This document shows positions 1 through 6,279 of a stretch of DNA of 32,808 bases, in pieces (the first letter of the stretch is position 1; each line of letters opens with the position of its first letter). The notes under the pieces were generated by a model. That model ran no database searches and was not told where the DNA came from. It saw nothing but the letters and a program-made list of their open reading frames with translations. Source of the stretch: a virus; the IMG/VR virus record IMGVR_UViG_3300042895_000322, positions 1-32,808 of that record; one strand, 5' to 3'. The translations under genes were made by a program, and so were the position numbers.

Positions 1-16
1 GATTAAAATTTAAGAA

Positions 17-448
17 ATGATTAAAGTAGAAATAAAAAATAAGATATTAAACACAATACAAAAAGTAACAGGAGTAGATATAACAACTAAAACAAGAAAG
101 TATGAGTTTATAGAAGCTAGAATGATTTACTATAAACTATTAAGAGATAGAGGTTATTCATTACAAGAGATAGGTGATACACTAGATAAAAACCACGCTA
201 CAGTATTACACGGAATAAATGTATTTAATGATATTAAAGATTACGATAAAGATTTAAGGGAAAAGTACAGTGCAGCAATACAATTACTAGCAGGAGAAAA
301 AATAAGTAAATATATTACACCTGATGAATATGCTGTAGAATTTGCATACTGGTTATTAAAAGATAGCGACCTTGTTATTATTGATATAAAAGATTTACTA
401 ACTGAATTTAAAAAAGAAGTAGGTTATGAATGTACTAAGCTTATTTAA
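17..448 (+). CDS. DnaA domain IV-like DNA-binding protein, copy A
   Basis: 143 aa. Residues 1-75 resemble the C-terminal DNA-binding domain (domain IV) of the replication initiator DnaA: a basic segment with R-x-x-x-x-x-EAR (TRKYEFIEAR), a helix-turn-helix with SLQEIGDTL, and the signature-like NHATVLHGI, which corresponds to D-H-T-T-V-L-H in DnaA. There is no AAA+ ATPase domain, so this is not a full initiator. Such stand-alone domains occur in flavobacterial phages, and a role in origin recognition or transcription control is inferred. The last 23 nt overlap the start of the methyltransferase, suggesting translational coupling. Copy B at 31034-31471 is nearly identical but ends differently because of the cassette exchange downstream. 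Confidence 0.75.
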   Translation: MIKVEIKNKILNTIQKVTGVDITTKTRKYEFIEARMIYYKLLRDRGYSLQEIGDTLDKNHATVLHGINVFNDIKDYDKDLREKYSAAIQLLAGEKISKYITPDEYAVEFAYWLLKDSDLVIIDIKDLLTEFKKEVGYECTKLI

Positions 449-1289
449 CGGAATGAATACAGGCAGACAAGCTTTAGAGAATGTAGGCATTAAAGTAAAT
501 AAATATTATTCAAGTGAGATTAAACCTTACGCAATAGAATTAACTCAACATCATTTTCCTGATACTATTCAAGTAGGAGATGTTACTAAATGGAAAGAAT
601 GGAATATAGATTGGAAAAGTATTGATTTGGTTTTATCAGGTTCACCTTGCCAGGATTTAAGTGCTGCTGGTAAAAGAGCAGGAATTAATGGTAAGAAGTC
701 AAGTTTATTCTTTACATTTGTAGATATATTAAACCACATAAAAGAGTTAAATCCTAAAGTATTATTTTTGCAGGAAAATGTAGGAAGTGCAAGAAAAGAA
801 GATATAGGAGTTATGAGTATAGCATTAGGGGTTTATCCTGTTAGGATTAATTCAAGTTTAGTTACTGCACAATTAAGAGATAGGTATTATTGGAGTAATA
901 TAAAAACAATACAAACAATGTTTGATATAACTACAGATATACCACAACCTAAAGACAAAGGAATATTATTTAAAAATATTATTACAAGTGGTGAAGTAAA
1001 CAGAGAAAAATCTAAATGTTTATTAGCAGGTTTGTATAATTCATTTTCTTATAAAGATGAAAAATCTAAAGAAGCTCAACACTATTTAATTAACAGAGAA
1101 AAATTCGGAACATTATTAATTTATGAAAAAGATTATATAAGAACAGTAAACAAAATAGAAATGTGTAGATTACAAGGTTTCCCTGATGATTATTGCGATA
1201 TACTTACAACTGCAAAAGCAGGTAGCTTACTAGGTGATGGATGGACTTTACCAATAATAGAACATATATTTCAATTTATAAAAAACTAA
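426..1289 (+). CDS. Dnmt3-like DNA (cytosine-5) methyltransferase
   Basis: 287 aa, a single catalytic domain that transfers methyl from S-adenosylmethionine to cytosine C5. Motifs in order: I LSLFNGMNTG (residues 4-13), IV GSPCQDLS with nucleophile Cys75, VI QENV with Glu117, VIII QLRDRYYW (149-156), a late RLQGFPDDY motif and a final LLGDGWTLP. The ENV and R-Y-Y-W-S-N context is closer to Dnmt3-type enzymes than to M.HhaI-type ones. No cognate restriction enzyme is present, so a solitary phage methyltransferase that protects against host restriction is likely. It starts on an ATG inside the preceding gene. It is absent from the otherwise matching copy at 31018-32808, so it is polymorphic cargo. 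Target sequence unknown. Confidence 0.93.
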   Translation: MNVLSLFNGMNTGRQALENVGIKVNKYYSSEIKPYAIELTQHHFPDTIQVGDVTKWKEWNIDWKSIDLVLSGSPCQDLSAAGKRAGINGKKSSLFFTFVDILNHIKELNPKVLFLQENVGSARKEDIGVMSIALGVYPVRINSSLVTAQLRDRYYWSNIKTIQTMFDITTDIPQPKDKGILFKNIITSGEVNREKSKCLLAGLYNSFSYKDEKSKEAQHYLINREKFGTLLIYEKDYIRTVNKIEMCRLQGFPDDYCDILTTAKAGSLLGDGWTLPIIEHIFQFIKN

Positions 1290-1292
1290 GAT

Positions 1293-1601
1293 ATGAATAA
1301 CTATAATATTTACGAAGTAATAGATGTACTAAGAAAACAACCTAAGTGCTACCTTTGGGATAAACAATACAACCAATGGGAAAAAGATGACTTTACTTGT
1401 TTACAAACTATAATAGATAATGTTTACGATGGTAAGATAAAAAATAAGAAAAGAAAAACAATTACAATACTATCACCAGAAAAAGAATTCTATACCTTTA
1501 CTACTTATAAAGAAGCAGCTACATTTTTAAAGGTTAAACTACCTGTACTATCAATAGCAGTAAAGAAAGGATATAATATTAACGGACACAAAATAGTTTA
1601 A
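1293..1601 (+). CDS. Small protein with a NUMOD/IENR1-like C-terminal domain, copy A
   Basis: 102 aa. The last ~45 residues, from the segment SPEKEFYTF through TYKEAATFL to NGHKIV, look like the short helix-turn-helix modules (NUMOD1/IENR1 type) found at the ends of homing endonucleases. No GIY-YIG or HNH catalytic motif is visible, so it is probably a free DNA-binding module rather than a nuclease. The N-terminal half (NIYEVIDVLRKQPKCYLWD) is not recognised. The gene begins 3 nt after the methyltransferase. In copy B (31443-31757) the same protein has a different start (MTPQQL instead of MNNY) because it directly abuts the DnaA-like gene. Confidence 0.6.
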   Translation: MNNYNIYEVIDVLRKQPKCYLWDKQYNQWEKDDFTCLQTIIDNVYDGKIKNKKRKTITILSPEKEFYTFTTYKEAATFLKVKLPVLSIAVKKGYNINGHKIV

Positions 1602-1604
1602 GAT

Positions 1605-1697
1605 ATGAATACAAAACAAGAAAGAATAGTAGTAGAGATTAGCTCTTGGTTAATTATAATATCTATAATAGGTTTAATAATATATAATACTATTTAA
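1605..1697 (+). CDS. 30-aa single-pass membrane micro-protein, copy A
   Basis: A 30-codon frame starting at ATG 1605, four bases after the preceding stop, ending TAA just before the next ATG. It has a charged N-terminus (MNTKQERI) and a hydrophobic helix rich in Ile, Leu and Val at about residues 13-28. The homologue at 31972-32064 keeps the length, N-terminus and final IYNTI while several helix residues change (ISSWLIII versus ISAWIAVA). That conservation argues the frame is coding. Function unknown. Confidence 0.6.
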   Translation: MNTKQERIVVEISSWLIIISIIGLIIYNTI

Positions 1698-1698
1698 G

Positions 1699-1923
1699 AT
1701 GCCAGATATAGCTATGTGCAAAGATACACTTTGTAAATCAAAAGAAACTTGTTATAGGTTTAAAGCAACACCTGATAACTATAGACAATCTTACTTAATA
1801 CCTAATAGAGAAGAAGATGCTATTAATTGTAGTAAGTATTGGGAGTACTGTAATAAATGCCACCAATTAAATGGAGTACACAAATTAAGTTGTTCAACTA
1901 AAAAAATAGAAATAAGATTATGA
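1699..1923 (+). CDS. Cysteine-rich small protein, copy A
   Basis: 74 aa, starting one base after the previous stop. It contains seven cysteines (residues 7, 12, 18, 44, 51, 54, 65), including a C-x2-C pair in YCNKCH, plus two histidines. This pattern suggests zinc binding. The copy at 32066-32290 preserves all cysteines while varying around residues 26-32 (DNYRQSYL versus NEYRQTYI). The TGA stop overlaps the next ATG. Not recognised as a named family. Confidence 0.65.
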   Translation: MPDIAMCKDTLCKSKETCYRFKATPDNYRQSYLIPNREEDAINCSKYWEYCNKCHQLNGVHKLSCSTKKIEIRL

Positions 1924-2063
1924 CAGCAAAAGAAAAACAAAAGCAATCAGATCTACAAAGAATAAAAAGAGTAATGAACTTCTACTACAATAGAGGATGT
2001 AATAAAGAATCTGTAAACGATATTTATAGAAAGATACTTAAACAAAAATTAAATAAATTATGA
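1920..2063 (+). CDS. 47-aa basic small protein, copy A
   Basis: Starts at an ATGA overlap with the Cys-rich gene and ends by an ATGA overlap with the next membrane protein. It is lysine/arginine-rich (QRIKRVMNFYY, DIYRKILKQKLNKL) and likely helical. The counterpart at 32484-32657 has the same C-terminal 36 residues but a longer, different N-terminus (57 aa). It may bind nucleic acid because of its charge, but the function is unknown. Confidence 0.55.
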   Translation: MTAKEKQKQSDLQRIKRVMNFYYNRGCNKESVNDIYRKILKQKLNKL

Positions 2064-2191
2064 AATATATAGAACAATACATATTGATTTCAGTTTTAGG
2101 AATAGTAGTTATACTTGGATTAGCTTTAATATTTACTTTGTATTTAGTTATATTAGAACAAATAAAGATTAGATCTAATTATAGAAAATGA
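2060..2191 (+). CDS. 43-aa single-pass membrane micro-protein, copy A
   Basis: ATGA overlap with the previous gene. A short N-terminal segment (MKYIEQY) is followed by a long hydrophobic helix at about residues 8-32 and a basic tail (IKIRSNYRK), predicting an inner-membrane protein with a cytoplasmic C-terminus. The copy at 32654-32785 differs at about one residue. It is the last gene before the late-promoter-like motif at 2196. Function unknown. Confidence 0.6.
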   Translation: MKYIEQYILISVLGIVVILGLALIFTLYLVILEQIKIRSNYRK

Positions 2192-2195
2192 TTTA

Positions 2196-2223
2196 ACAAT
2201 TAGCTATTTATATTATTTTTAAA
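2196..2223 (+). promoter_or_regulatory. Late-promoter-like bipartite motif L1 (terminase)
   Basis: ACAATTAGCT (2196-2205), 6 nt, then ATTATTTTTAAA (2212-2223). The same two blocks with identical spacing occur upstream of four other late genes (4582, 11698, 13313, 15592). There is no TAnnTTTG box. It lies 25 nt upstream of the chosen terminase small-subunit ATG. The window ends inside the second copy of this motif (32790-32808). Confidence 0.6.
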
Positions 2224-2248
2224 TAAACAATAGTTGATTTTTATTGAT

Positions 2249-2545
2249 ATGGAAAAGATAGACAAAAGAAAGTTTAACGGTGGTAATAGTACTAAGAGTA
2301 ATGGAACTGATAAAAGAAAGAACGAATACCGTAGTGCATTAGAACAAGCTGCAACTGTAGAAGATGTAATATCAGTTATTAAGATGGTACACTCTAAAGC
2401 AGTAACTAAGCAAGATATAAAAGCAGCACAATTATTCCTGGAGTACTATTTAGGAAAACCAAATCAAAGTATAGATATTAATTCTAGCGAAGGATTTAAT
2501 ATTGACTTTAGAAATCTATTCACATTTAATGATTCAAATAAATAA
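2249..2545 (+). CDS. terS: Probable terminase small subunit
   Basis: 98 aa from ATG 2249. A TTG at 2234 extends the frame by five residues but is a weaker start. The N-terminus is basic and low-complexity (KIDKRKFNGGNSTK). The middle is helical (SALEQAATVEDVISVIKMVH, then TKQDIKAAQLFLEYYLGKP), typical of the DNA-binding and oligomerising region of small terminase subunits in Bacteroidota phages. The main evidence is its place directly before and overlapping the large subunit. It would recognise the packaging site and load the motor. Confidence 0.7.
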   Translation: MEKIDKRKFNGGNSTKSNGTDKRKNEYRSALEQAATVEDVISVIKMVHSKAVTKQDIKAAQLFLEYYLGKPNQSIDINSSEGFNIDFRNLFTFNDSNK

Positions 2546-3737
2546 TAAGTATCGAGTAATTGGTGAAGCCGATAGTAGATACTTTGTAGTAACAGGTGGT
2601 AGAGGATCTGGAAAATCTTATTCAGTGAATCTACTACTTACTATGCTTACTTACGAAGCAGGTCATACAATACTATTTACAAGATACACTTTAACATCAG
2701 CTTATATTTCTATCATACCAGAATTTATTGATAAAATAGAAACGCTAGGTTTACACAATGACTTCCATATAACAAAAGAAGAAATAGTAAATCTAAGAAC
2801 TGGTAGTAAGATATTATTTAAAGGAATTAAAACAAGTAGTGGTGATCAAACAGCAAACCTTAAATCCTTACAAGGTGTTACTACTTGGGTATTAGATGAA
2901 GCAGAAGAACTAGTAGATGAAGATACTTTCGATAAAATAGATTTGTCTATTAGAAGCAAAGATAAACAGAATAGAGTTATCTTAATACTTAATCCTACAA
3001 CTAAAGAGCATTGGATATATAAACGCTTCTTTGAAAGTAAAGGAATACAAGAGGGTAGTAATACAACTAAACAAGATACTACTTACATCCATACAACTTA
3101 CTTAGATAACTTAGATAATCTTTCTGAATCTTTTATAACTCAAATAGAAGATATAAAGAAACGCAGACCTGAAAAGTTTAAACATCAAATAGAGGGTGGA
3201 TGGTTACAAAAAGCAGATGGTGTTATCTTTAATAATTGGAGTATTGGTAAGTACGAACACGTAGGTAAAACTGTATGGGGTCAAGATTTCGGATTTTCAT
3301 CAGATCCGTCAACTTTGGTGGAATGCAATATAGACGTTTCTAACAAACGAATTTATATTAATGAATGCTTTTACTTACCTAACCTAACAACATCGCAGAT
3401 ATTCAATTTAAATAAGCAATACGTTAACGATGGACTTATAATAGCAGATAGTGCCGAACCAAGATTGATTACTGAATTAGCACAATCAGGTTTAAACATT
3501 ACACCTGCAATTAAAGGACCAGGTTCTGTTACTTATGGAATATCTTTATTACAAGATTATGATTTAATAATAACACCTGAATCAGTTAACTTAATTAAAG
3601 AATTAAATAACTATGTTTGGTTAGAAAAGAAATCTAATACTCCTATAGATAATCACAATCACTTACTTGATGCTTTAAGATATGCTGTTAGTTATCAGTT
3701 AGAGAATAAGCACAAAGGTAACTATTACGTTTACTAA
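2529..3737 (+). CDS. terL: Terminase large subunit
   Basis: 402 aa from ATG 2529, overlapping the small subunit by 17 nt. An upstream TTG at 2502 is possible but lies deep in terS. The N-terminal ATPase has Walker A GGRGSGKS (residues 23-30) and Walker B TWVLDEAEE (119-127). The C-terminal RNase H-like nuclease has its first acidic residue in WGQDFGF (Asp253), a second in IADSAEP (Asp307), and a terminal HLLDALRYA (Asp381). The sequence is of the PBSX/Terminase_3 type. It cuts concatemeric DNA and pumps it into proheads. Full length for the family. Confidence 0.95.
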   Translation: MIQINNKYRVIGEADSRYFVVTGGRGSGKSYSVNLLLTMLTYEAGHTILFTRYTLTSAYISIIPEFIDKIETLGLHNDFHITKEEIVNLRTGSKILFKGIKTSSGDQTANLKSLQGVTTWVLDEAEELVDEDTFDKIDLSIRSKDKQNRVILILNPTTKEHWIYKRFFESKGIQEGSNTTKQDTTYIHTTYLDNLDNLSESFITQIEDIKKRRPEKFKHQIEGGWLQKADGVIFNNWSIGKYEHVGKTVWGQDFGFSSDPSTLVECNIDVSNKRIYINECFYLPNLTTSQIFNLNKQYVNDGLIIADSAEPRLITELAQSGLNITPAIKGPGSVTYGISLLQDYDLIITPESVNLIKELNNYVWLEKKSNTPIDNHNHLLDALRYAVSYQLENKHKGNYYVY

Positions 3738-3889
3738 TGACTTACGGCGAAATAATAGCAGTTATACAATGCTACATACATCATAGTACTGGAGAAGAAG
3801 TACAGATTAACTTACCTAGAACTGTAGGTGAAATTAAAAAGATGAAAGCTATGTATGAAGTAGCTATTCAAATGTTAAAGTTTTGTTAA
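3737..3889 (+). CDS. 50-aa hypothetical protein after terL
   Basis: Starts on an ATG that overlaps the terL stop region (TAATGA) and runs 50 codons. It has a hydrophobic start (MTYGEIIAVIQ), a polar middle (HHSTGEEVQINLPRT) and a C-terminal helix. The first TGTTAAA repeat of promoter P1 lies inside its last codons (3874) and the second spans its stop (3885), so coding and operator overlap. Function unknown. Confidence 0.55.
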   Translation: MTYGEIIAVIQCYIHHSTGEEVQINLPRTVGEIKKMKAMYEVAIQMLKFC

Positions 3890-3934
3890 AGAAATGTTAA
3901 AGTTTTTTTAGTTTAAATATTGTTTGTATATTTA
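3874..3934 (+). promoter_or_regulatory. Promoter P1 with three 11-bp-phased GTTAAA repeats
   Basis: GTTAAA begins at 3874, 3885 and 3896, exactly 11 bp apart. The -7-like box TATATTTA begins at 3927, one mismatch from Bacteroidota TAnnTTTG. The repeats sit 53, 42 and 31 nt before the box. P4 on the minus strand uses 42 and 31, and P2 uses 53 and 42. The arrangement suggests side-by-side binding of a regulator on one face of the helix. It drives the small genes at 3958-4521. Confidence 0.65.
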
Positions 3935-3957
3935 CACCATAATTAAAAACACAAACT

Positions 3958-4059
3958 ATGAAAACATTTATTAAATTCTTTTTACAGAACAAAAGACCAC
4001 AGCTTACATTTGCTTATTTAGTTTTAATTTATATCATAACTCAAATAGCTAGAATATGA
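3958..4059 (+). CDS. 33-aa membrane micro-protein
   Basis: First gene after promoter P1, 24 nt from the box, with an A-rich leader. It has a basic N-terminus (MKTFIKFFLQNKRPQ) and a hydrophobic helix (about residues 17-31). The stop overlaps the next ATG as ATGA, which supports it being a translated member of the operon. Function unknown. Confidence 0.55.
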   Translation: MKTFIKFFLQNKRPQLTFAYLVLIYIITQIARI

Positions 4060-4298
4060 TTTTATTTTATAAAGACCCTACAGAAGAACACGAGGAGTTT
4101 TACGATCCAAGTAACGAGGATAGGTTTTGGGATAACCAAGATTATGAAAGTGAAGCAGCTAAGTTATATGTTAAAGAACTAGAAGCTAAAATATCTAGCA
4201 CTAGAAAAGAATTAACTAAACTTAGAGATTATTTTAAAACAACTGATAAAATACTTTTAACAAATGAGCTTGAAGCAATACTTAAAAGATTACGATAA
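4056..4298 (+). CDS. Hypothetical acidic/coiled-coil protein
   Basis: 80 aa. The first 30 residues are very acidic and aromatic (DPTEEHEEFYDPSNEDRFW). Residues 33-78 form a heptad-like charged helix (KELEAKISSTRKELTKLRDY). It overlaps the previous gene by 4 nt and the next by 35 nt. It belongs to the three-gene unit under promoter P1, wedged between terminase and tail genes and closed by the terminator at 4546. No family recognised. Confidence 0.6.
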   Translation: MILFYKDPTEEHEEFYDPSNEDRFWDNQDYESEAAKLYVKELEAKISSTRKELTKLRDYFKTTDKILLTNELEAILKRLR

Positions 4299-4521
4299 AA
4301 CAATGGAGGCTTTTAGATGGTGCGTTAATAATGGAATAACAATATACCCTGTTTGCTTACAAGAGTTTTATATGGATGGTAAAAGAAAGATTAACAAAGT
4401 AAGATTAGAAGTAAACATAAACGGAAGTAAGATACAGGGCAAAAAAATATATAAACAAGATCAGGAATTAAACGATAAAATAAGTGAACTATATTTACAC
4501 TATAGAGAAAGAGCTTCATAA
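4264..4521 (+). CDS. Hypothetical protein, last gene of the P1 unit
   Basis: 85 aa from ATG 4264. A second in-frame ATG at 4303, which would reduce the overlap with the upstream gene, gives 72 aa and is equally plausible. The body has a Trp-Cys helix (MEAFRWCVNNG), a beta-rich middle (KVRLEVNINGSKIQGKKIY) and a C-terminal helix. Not recognised. Followed by a strong terminator. Confidence 0.6.
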   Translation: MSLKQYLKDYDKTMEAFRWCVNNGITIYPVCLQEFYMDGKRKINKVRLEVNINGSKIQGKKIYKQDQELNDKISELYLHYRERAS

Positions 4522-4545
4522 TTAGTTAGGTTAAATTTGGTTTGA

Positions 4546-4574
4546 AAGGGTAGTCAGAAATGGCTACCTTTTTT
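4546..4574 (+). terminator. Rho-independent terminator
   Basis: Stem GGTAGTC (4549-4555) and GGCTACC (4562-4568), one G-U pair, 6-nt loop, followed by a T tract. It closes the P1 operon and precedes late motif L2. Confidence 0.85.
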
Positions 4575-4581
4575 GCTTTAT

Positions 4582-4609
4582 ACAATTAGCTTAAATAATT
4601 ATTTTTAAA
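4582..4609 (+). promoter_or_regulatory. Late-promoter-like motif L2 (tail operon)
   Basis: ACAATTAGCT (4582-4591), 6 nt, ATTATTTTTAAA (4598-4609). The first block is identical to L1 and so is the second. It lies between a terminator and the tail chaperone ATG at 4617, leaving only 7 nt of leader, so any transcript would be leaderless or nearly so. Confidence 0.65.
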
Positions 4610-4616
4610 ATAAAAT

Positions 4617-5303
4617 ATGCAACTACAAATAACTGTACCTACTTCTTTAAATGAAATTACATTAGAGCAATATCAAAGATTTGTTTCTATTATGGAGAAT
4701 AACCCTGAAAGTGATTTTGTACAGCAAAAGATGATAGAGATATTTTGTAATGTACCTTTAAAATTAGTACCTACAATTCCTTTAAAAGAAGTTAACGAAA
4801 TTATAGCTTTACTTAATGAAATGTTTAATGCTGAATATAAGCTTAAACCTATTTTTAAACTTGGTAATACTAACTTTGGTTTTATTCCTAACCTAGATGA
4901 AATTAGCTTAGGTGAGTTTAGCGACTTAGATAATTACTTTGGCAAGTGGGATAAAATGCACAATGCAATGGCTGTACTATATAGACCAGTAGTAGAAAAG
5001 TATAAAGACAAATACAATATAGAAGATTATAACGGAAGCGTTACTTATTGTGATGTAATGAAGCATATGCCAATGGATGTAGTAATGGGTGCTATGGTTT
5101 TTTTTTACAGTTTAAGCAGCGAGTTAATGATCAGTTCCCTGAATTATTTGGAGAAGAATCCACAGGTGCAAGCTATGATAGACAAGCACAATTCGGAGCA
5201 AAATGGGGATGGTATTCATCTTTCTATGCTTTATCTAAAGGAGATGTTAGAAGATTTGATGAAGTTTCCAAATTACGCTTATACGCTGCCCTTACATTCC
5301 TAA
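4617..5303 (+). CDS. Tail assembly chaperone, unshifted (G-like) form
   Basis: 228 aa read without frameshift. The N-terminal ~160 residues (starting MQLQITVPTSLNEITLEQYQ) are the shared domain; residues 163-228 continue through LNYLEKNPQVQAM and DGIHLSMLYLKEMLEDLMK to the stop. This resembles proteins encoded just upstream of tail-shaft genes in Bacteroidota siphophages. By analogy with lambda gpG it would coat the tape measure protein during tail assembly. A run of nine T at 5098-5106 allows -1 slippage to a second long form (see the next entry), so 5108-5303 is read in two frames. Confidence 0.7.
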   Translation: MQLQITVPTSLNEITLEQYQRFVSIMENNPESDFVQQKMIEIFCNVPLKLVPTIPLKEVNEIIALLNEMFNAEYKLKPIFKLGNTNFGFIPNLDEISLGEFSDLDNYFGKWDKMHNAMAVLYRPVVEKYKDKYNIEDYNGSVTYCDVMKHMPMDVVMGAMVFFYSLSSELMISSLNYLEKNPQVQAMIDKHNSEQNGDGIHLSMLYLKEMLEDLMKFPNYAYTLPLHS

Positions 5304-5362
5304 CTTTTGAAAAAGAAAAACAAGATATAGAAACACAAATGCTAAAAAGAAATGGTATATAA
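4617..5362 (+). CDS. Tail assembly chaperone, -1 frameshift (GT-like) form
   Basis: Join of 4617-5105 with 5105-5362 by -1 slippage on T-TTT-TTT inside the T9 run (5098-5106), giving about 248 aa. The -1 frame stays open for 85 codons and encodes a convincing conserved-looking domain: FPELFGEES, then FGAKWGWYSSFYALSKGD, FDEVSKL and LTFLTFEKEKQDIE. No ATG, GTG or TTG precedes this block in that frame, so it can only be made by frameshift (or by a homopolymer sequencing error). Lambda G/GT-type chaperones use the same device. The T domain would recruit the tail tube protein. The stop overlaps the next gene. Confidence 0.75.
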
Positions 5363-5774
5363 TTTAATACAAACAATTAAGGATGCTTTACTAGCAGAGC
5401 CTTTTTGCAATACAGTTACTGAGGGTGATATATTCGAAGTTGATTTAAACAAACGAACTATATTCCCTTTAACGCATATAATGGTTAATTCTTCTACACA
5501 TCAAGGTAATGTTATTTCTTTTAATGTTACTATGCTTTGTATGGATGTTATTAACCAAAAAGAAAAAGATAATAAAGTAGATATTTGGAATACACAACAT
5601 TTATTAGCTACAAGAGTTTTAGATTTACTTAACAGAGGTGATTTAAGAGATGGCAATTATGAGTTATCAGGCAATCCAAGTTATGAGCCATTTACTGAAA
5701 GATTTGAAAACGATTTAGCAGGATGGGCAGTAACATTTGATATAGTAGTTAAAAACGATATGACTATATGTTAA
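5352..5774 (+). CDS. Probable tail completion/terminator protein
   Basis: 140 aa. An N-terminal helix (MVYNLIQTIKDALLAEP), a beta-rich middle (TIFPLTHIMVNSSTHQG) and a segment typical of tail-terminator-like phage proteins (HLLATRVLDLLNRGDL) end in a hydrophobic strand (GWAVTFDIVV). It overlaps the frameshifted chaperone end by 11 nt and the next gene by 7 nt. The role in capping the tail tube is inferred from shape and position. Confidence in the exact function is moderate. Confidence 0.5.
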   Translation: MVYNLIQTIKDALLAEPFCNTVTEGDIFEVDLNKRTIFPLTHIMVNSSTHQGNVISFNVTMLCMDVINQKEKDNKVDIWNTQHLLATRVLDLLNRGDLRDGNYELSGNPSYEPFTERFENDLAGWAVTFDIVVKNDMTIC

Positions 5775-6274
5775 ATCAAAAAGAAACGTATAAATACTTA
5801 AATGATTTCGCTAAATATGTTATTCAGCAATCTAGAAGCAATTTAACTAGGTTAGGTAAGAATGTAGATAAAAAGCTTTATGATAGTTTAGATAAAGAAA
5901 TAGAAGTAGGTGCAAATAGTTTTAGGTTAGCTTTTATAATGGAAGATTATGGAGTATTCCAAGACAAAGGAGTTAGTGGTACTAAAAAGAAATACGATAC
6001 ACCATTTAGTTATAAATCTAAAATGCCACCTGCAAAACCTATTACTGATTGGGTGACTAGAAAAGGTTTTCAATTTAGACAAAAGGATGGTAAGTTTATG
6101 AGTTATAAGCAAACAAGTTATTTAGTTAGAAGTGCAATTTATAAGAATGGTATTAAACCTAGTTTATTTTTTACTAAACCATTTGAAGCAGCATTTAAAA
6201 ACCTACCAGATGAATTGATAGAGAAGTTTGGTTTAGATTTAGACAAATTAATTAATGATACACTAAAAGATTAA
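5768..6274 (+). CDS. HK97 gp10-like head-tail/tail completion protein
   Basis: 168 aa. An early helix (YLNDFAKYVIQQSRSNL) precedes a core with YGVFQDKGVSG, MPPAKPITDWVTRKG and SYLVRSAIYKNGIKPSLFF, the layout seen in HK97 gp10-like/minor tail proteins of Bacteroidota phages. It would sit at the neck of the virion. It overlaps the preceding gene by 7 nt. It lies among tail genes far from the portal and connector, which is unusual for a neck protein. Confidence 0.55.
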   Translation: MLNQKETYKYLNDFAKYVIQQSRSNLTRLGKNVDKKLYDSLDKEIEVGANSFRLAFIMEDYGVFQDKGVSGTKKKYDTPFSYKSKMPPAKPITDWVTRKGFQFRQKDGKFMSYKQTSYLVRSAIYKNGIKPSLFFTKPFEAAFKNLPDELIEKFGLDLDKLINDTLKD

Positions 6275-6279
6275 TAATA

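Larger units (their letters stand above)
1..2214 (+). repeat. Left copy (A) of a heterogeneous terminal repeat
   Basis: The first 425 nt match 31018-31442 with only scattered substitutions, and 2060-2214 matches the last bases of the window (32654-32808) almost exactly. Between those anchors the copies differ by whole genes: copy A carries a methyltransferase (426-1289) that copy B lacks, and copy B carries two small genes that copy A lacks. Copy A is 2214 nt and copy B 1791 nt. Inference: the two ends of a circular or circularly permuted genome of about 31.0 kb, sampled from two variants. A true tandem duplication is the alternative. Confidence 0.85.

Noticed and set aside
2234-2248. TTG start giving a longer terminase small subunit
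   Set aside because: ATG 2249 is in frame, better placed after the leader, and the extra five residues add nothing conserved.
2502-2528. TTG start for terL
   Set aside because: It lies deep within terS; ATG 2529 gives a normal N-terminus before the Walker A.
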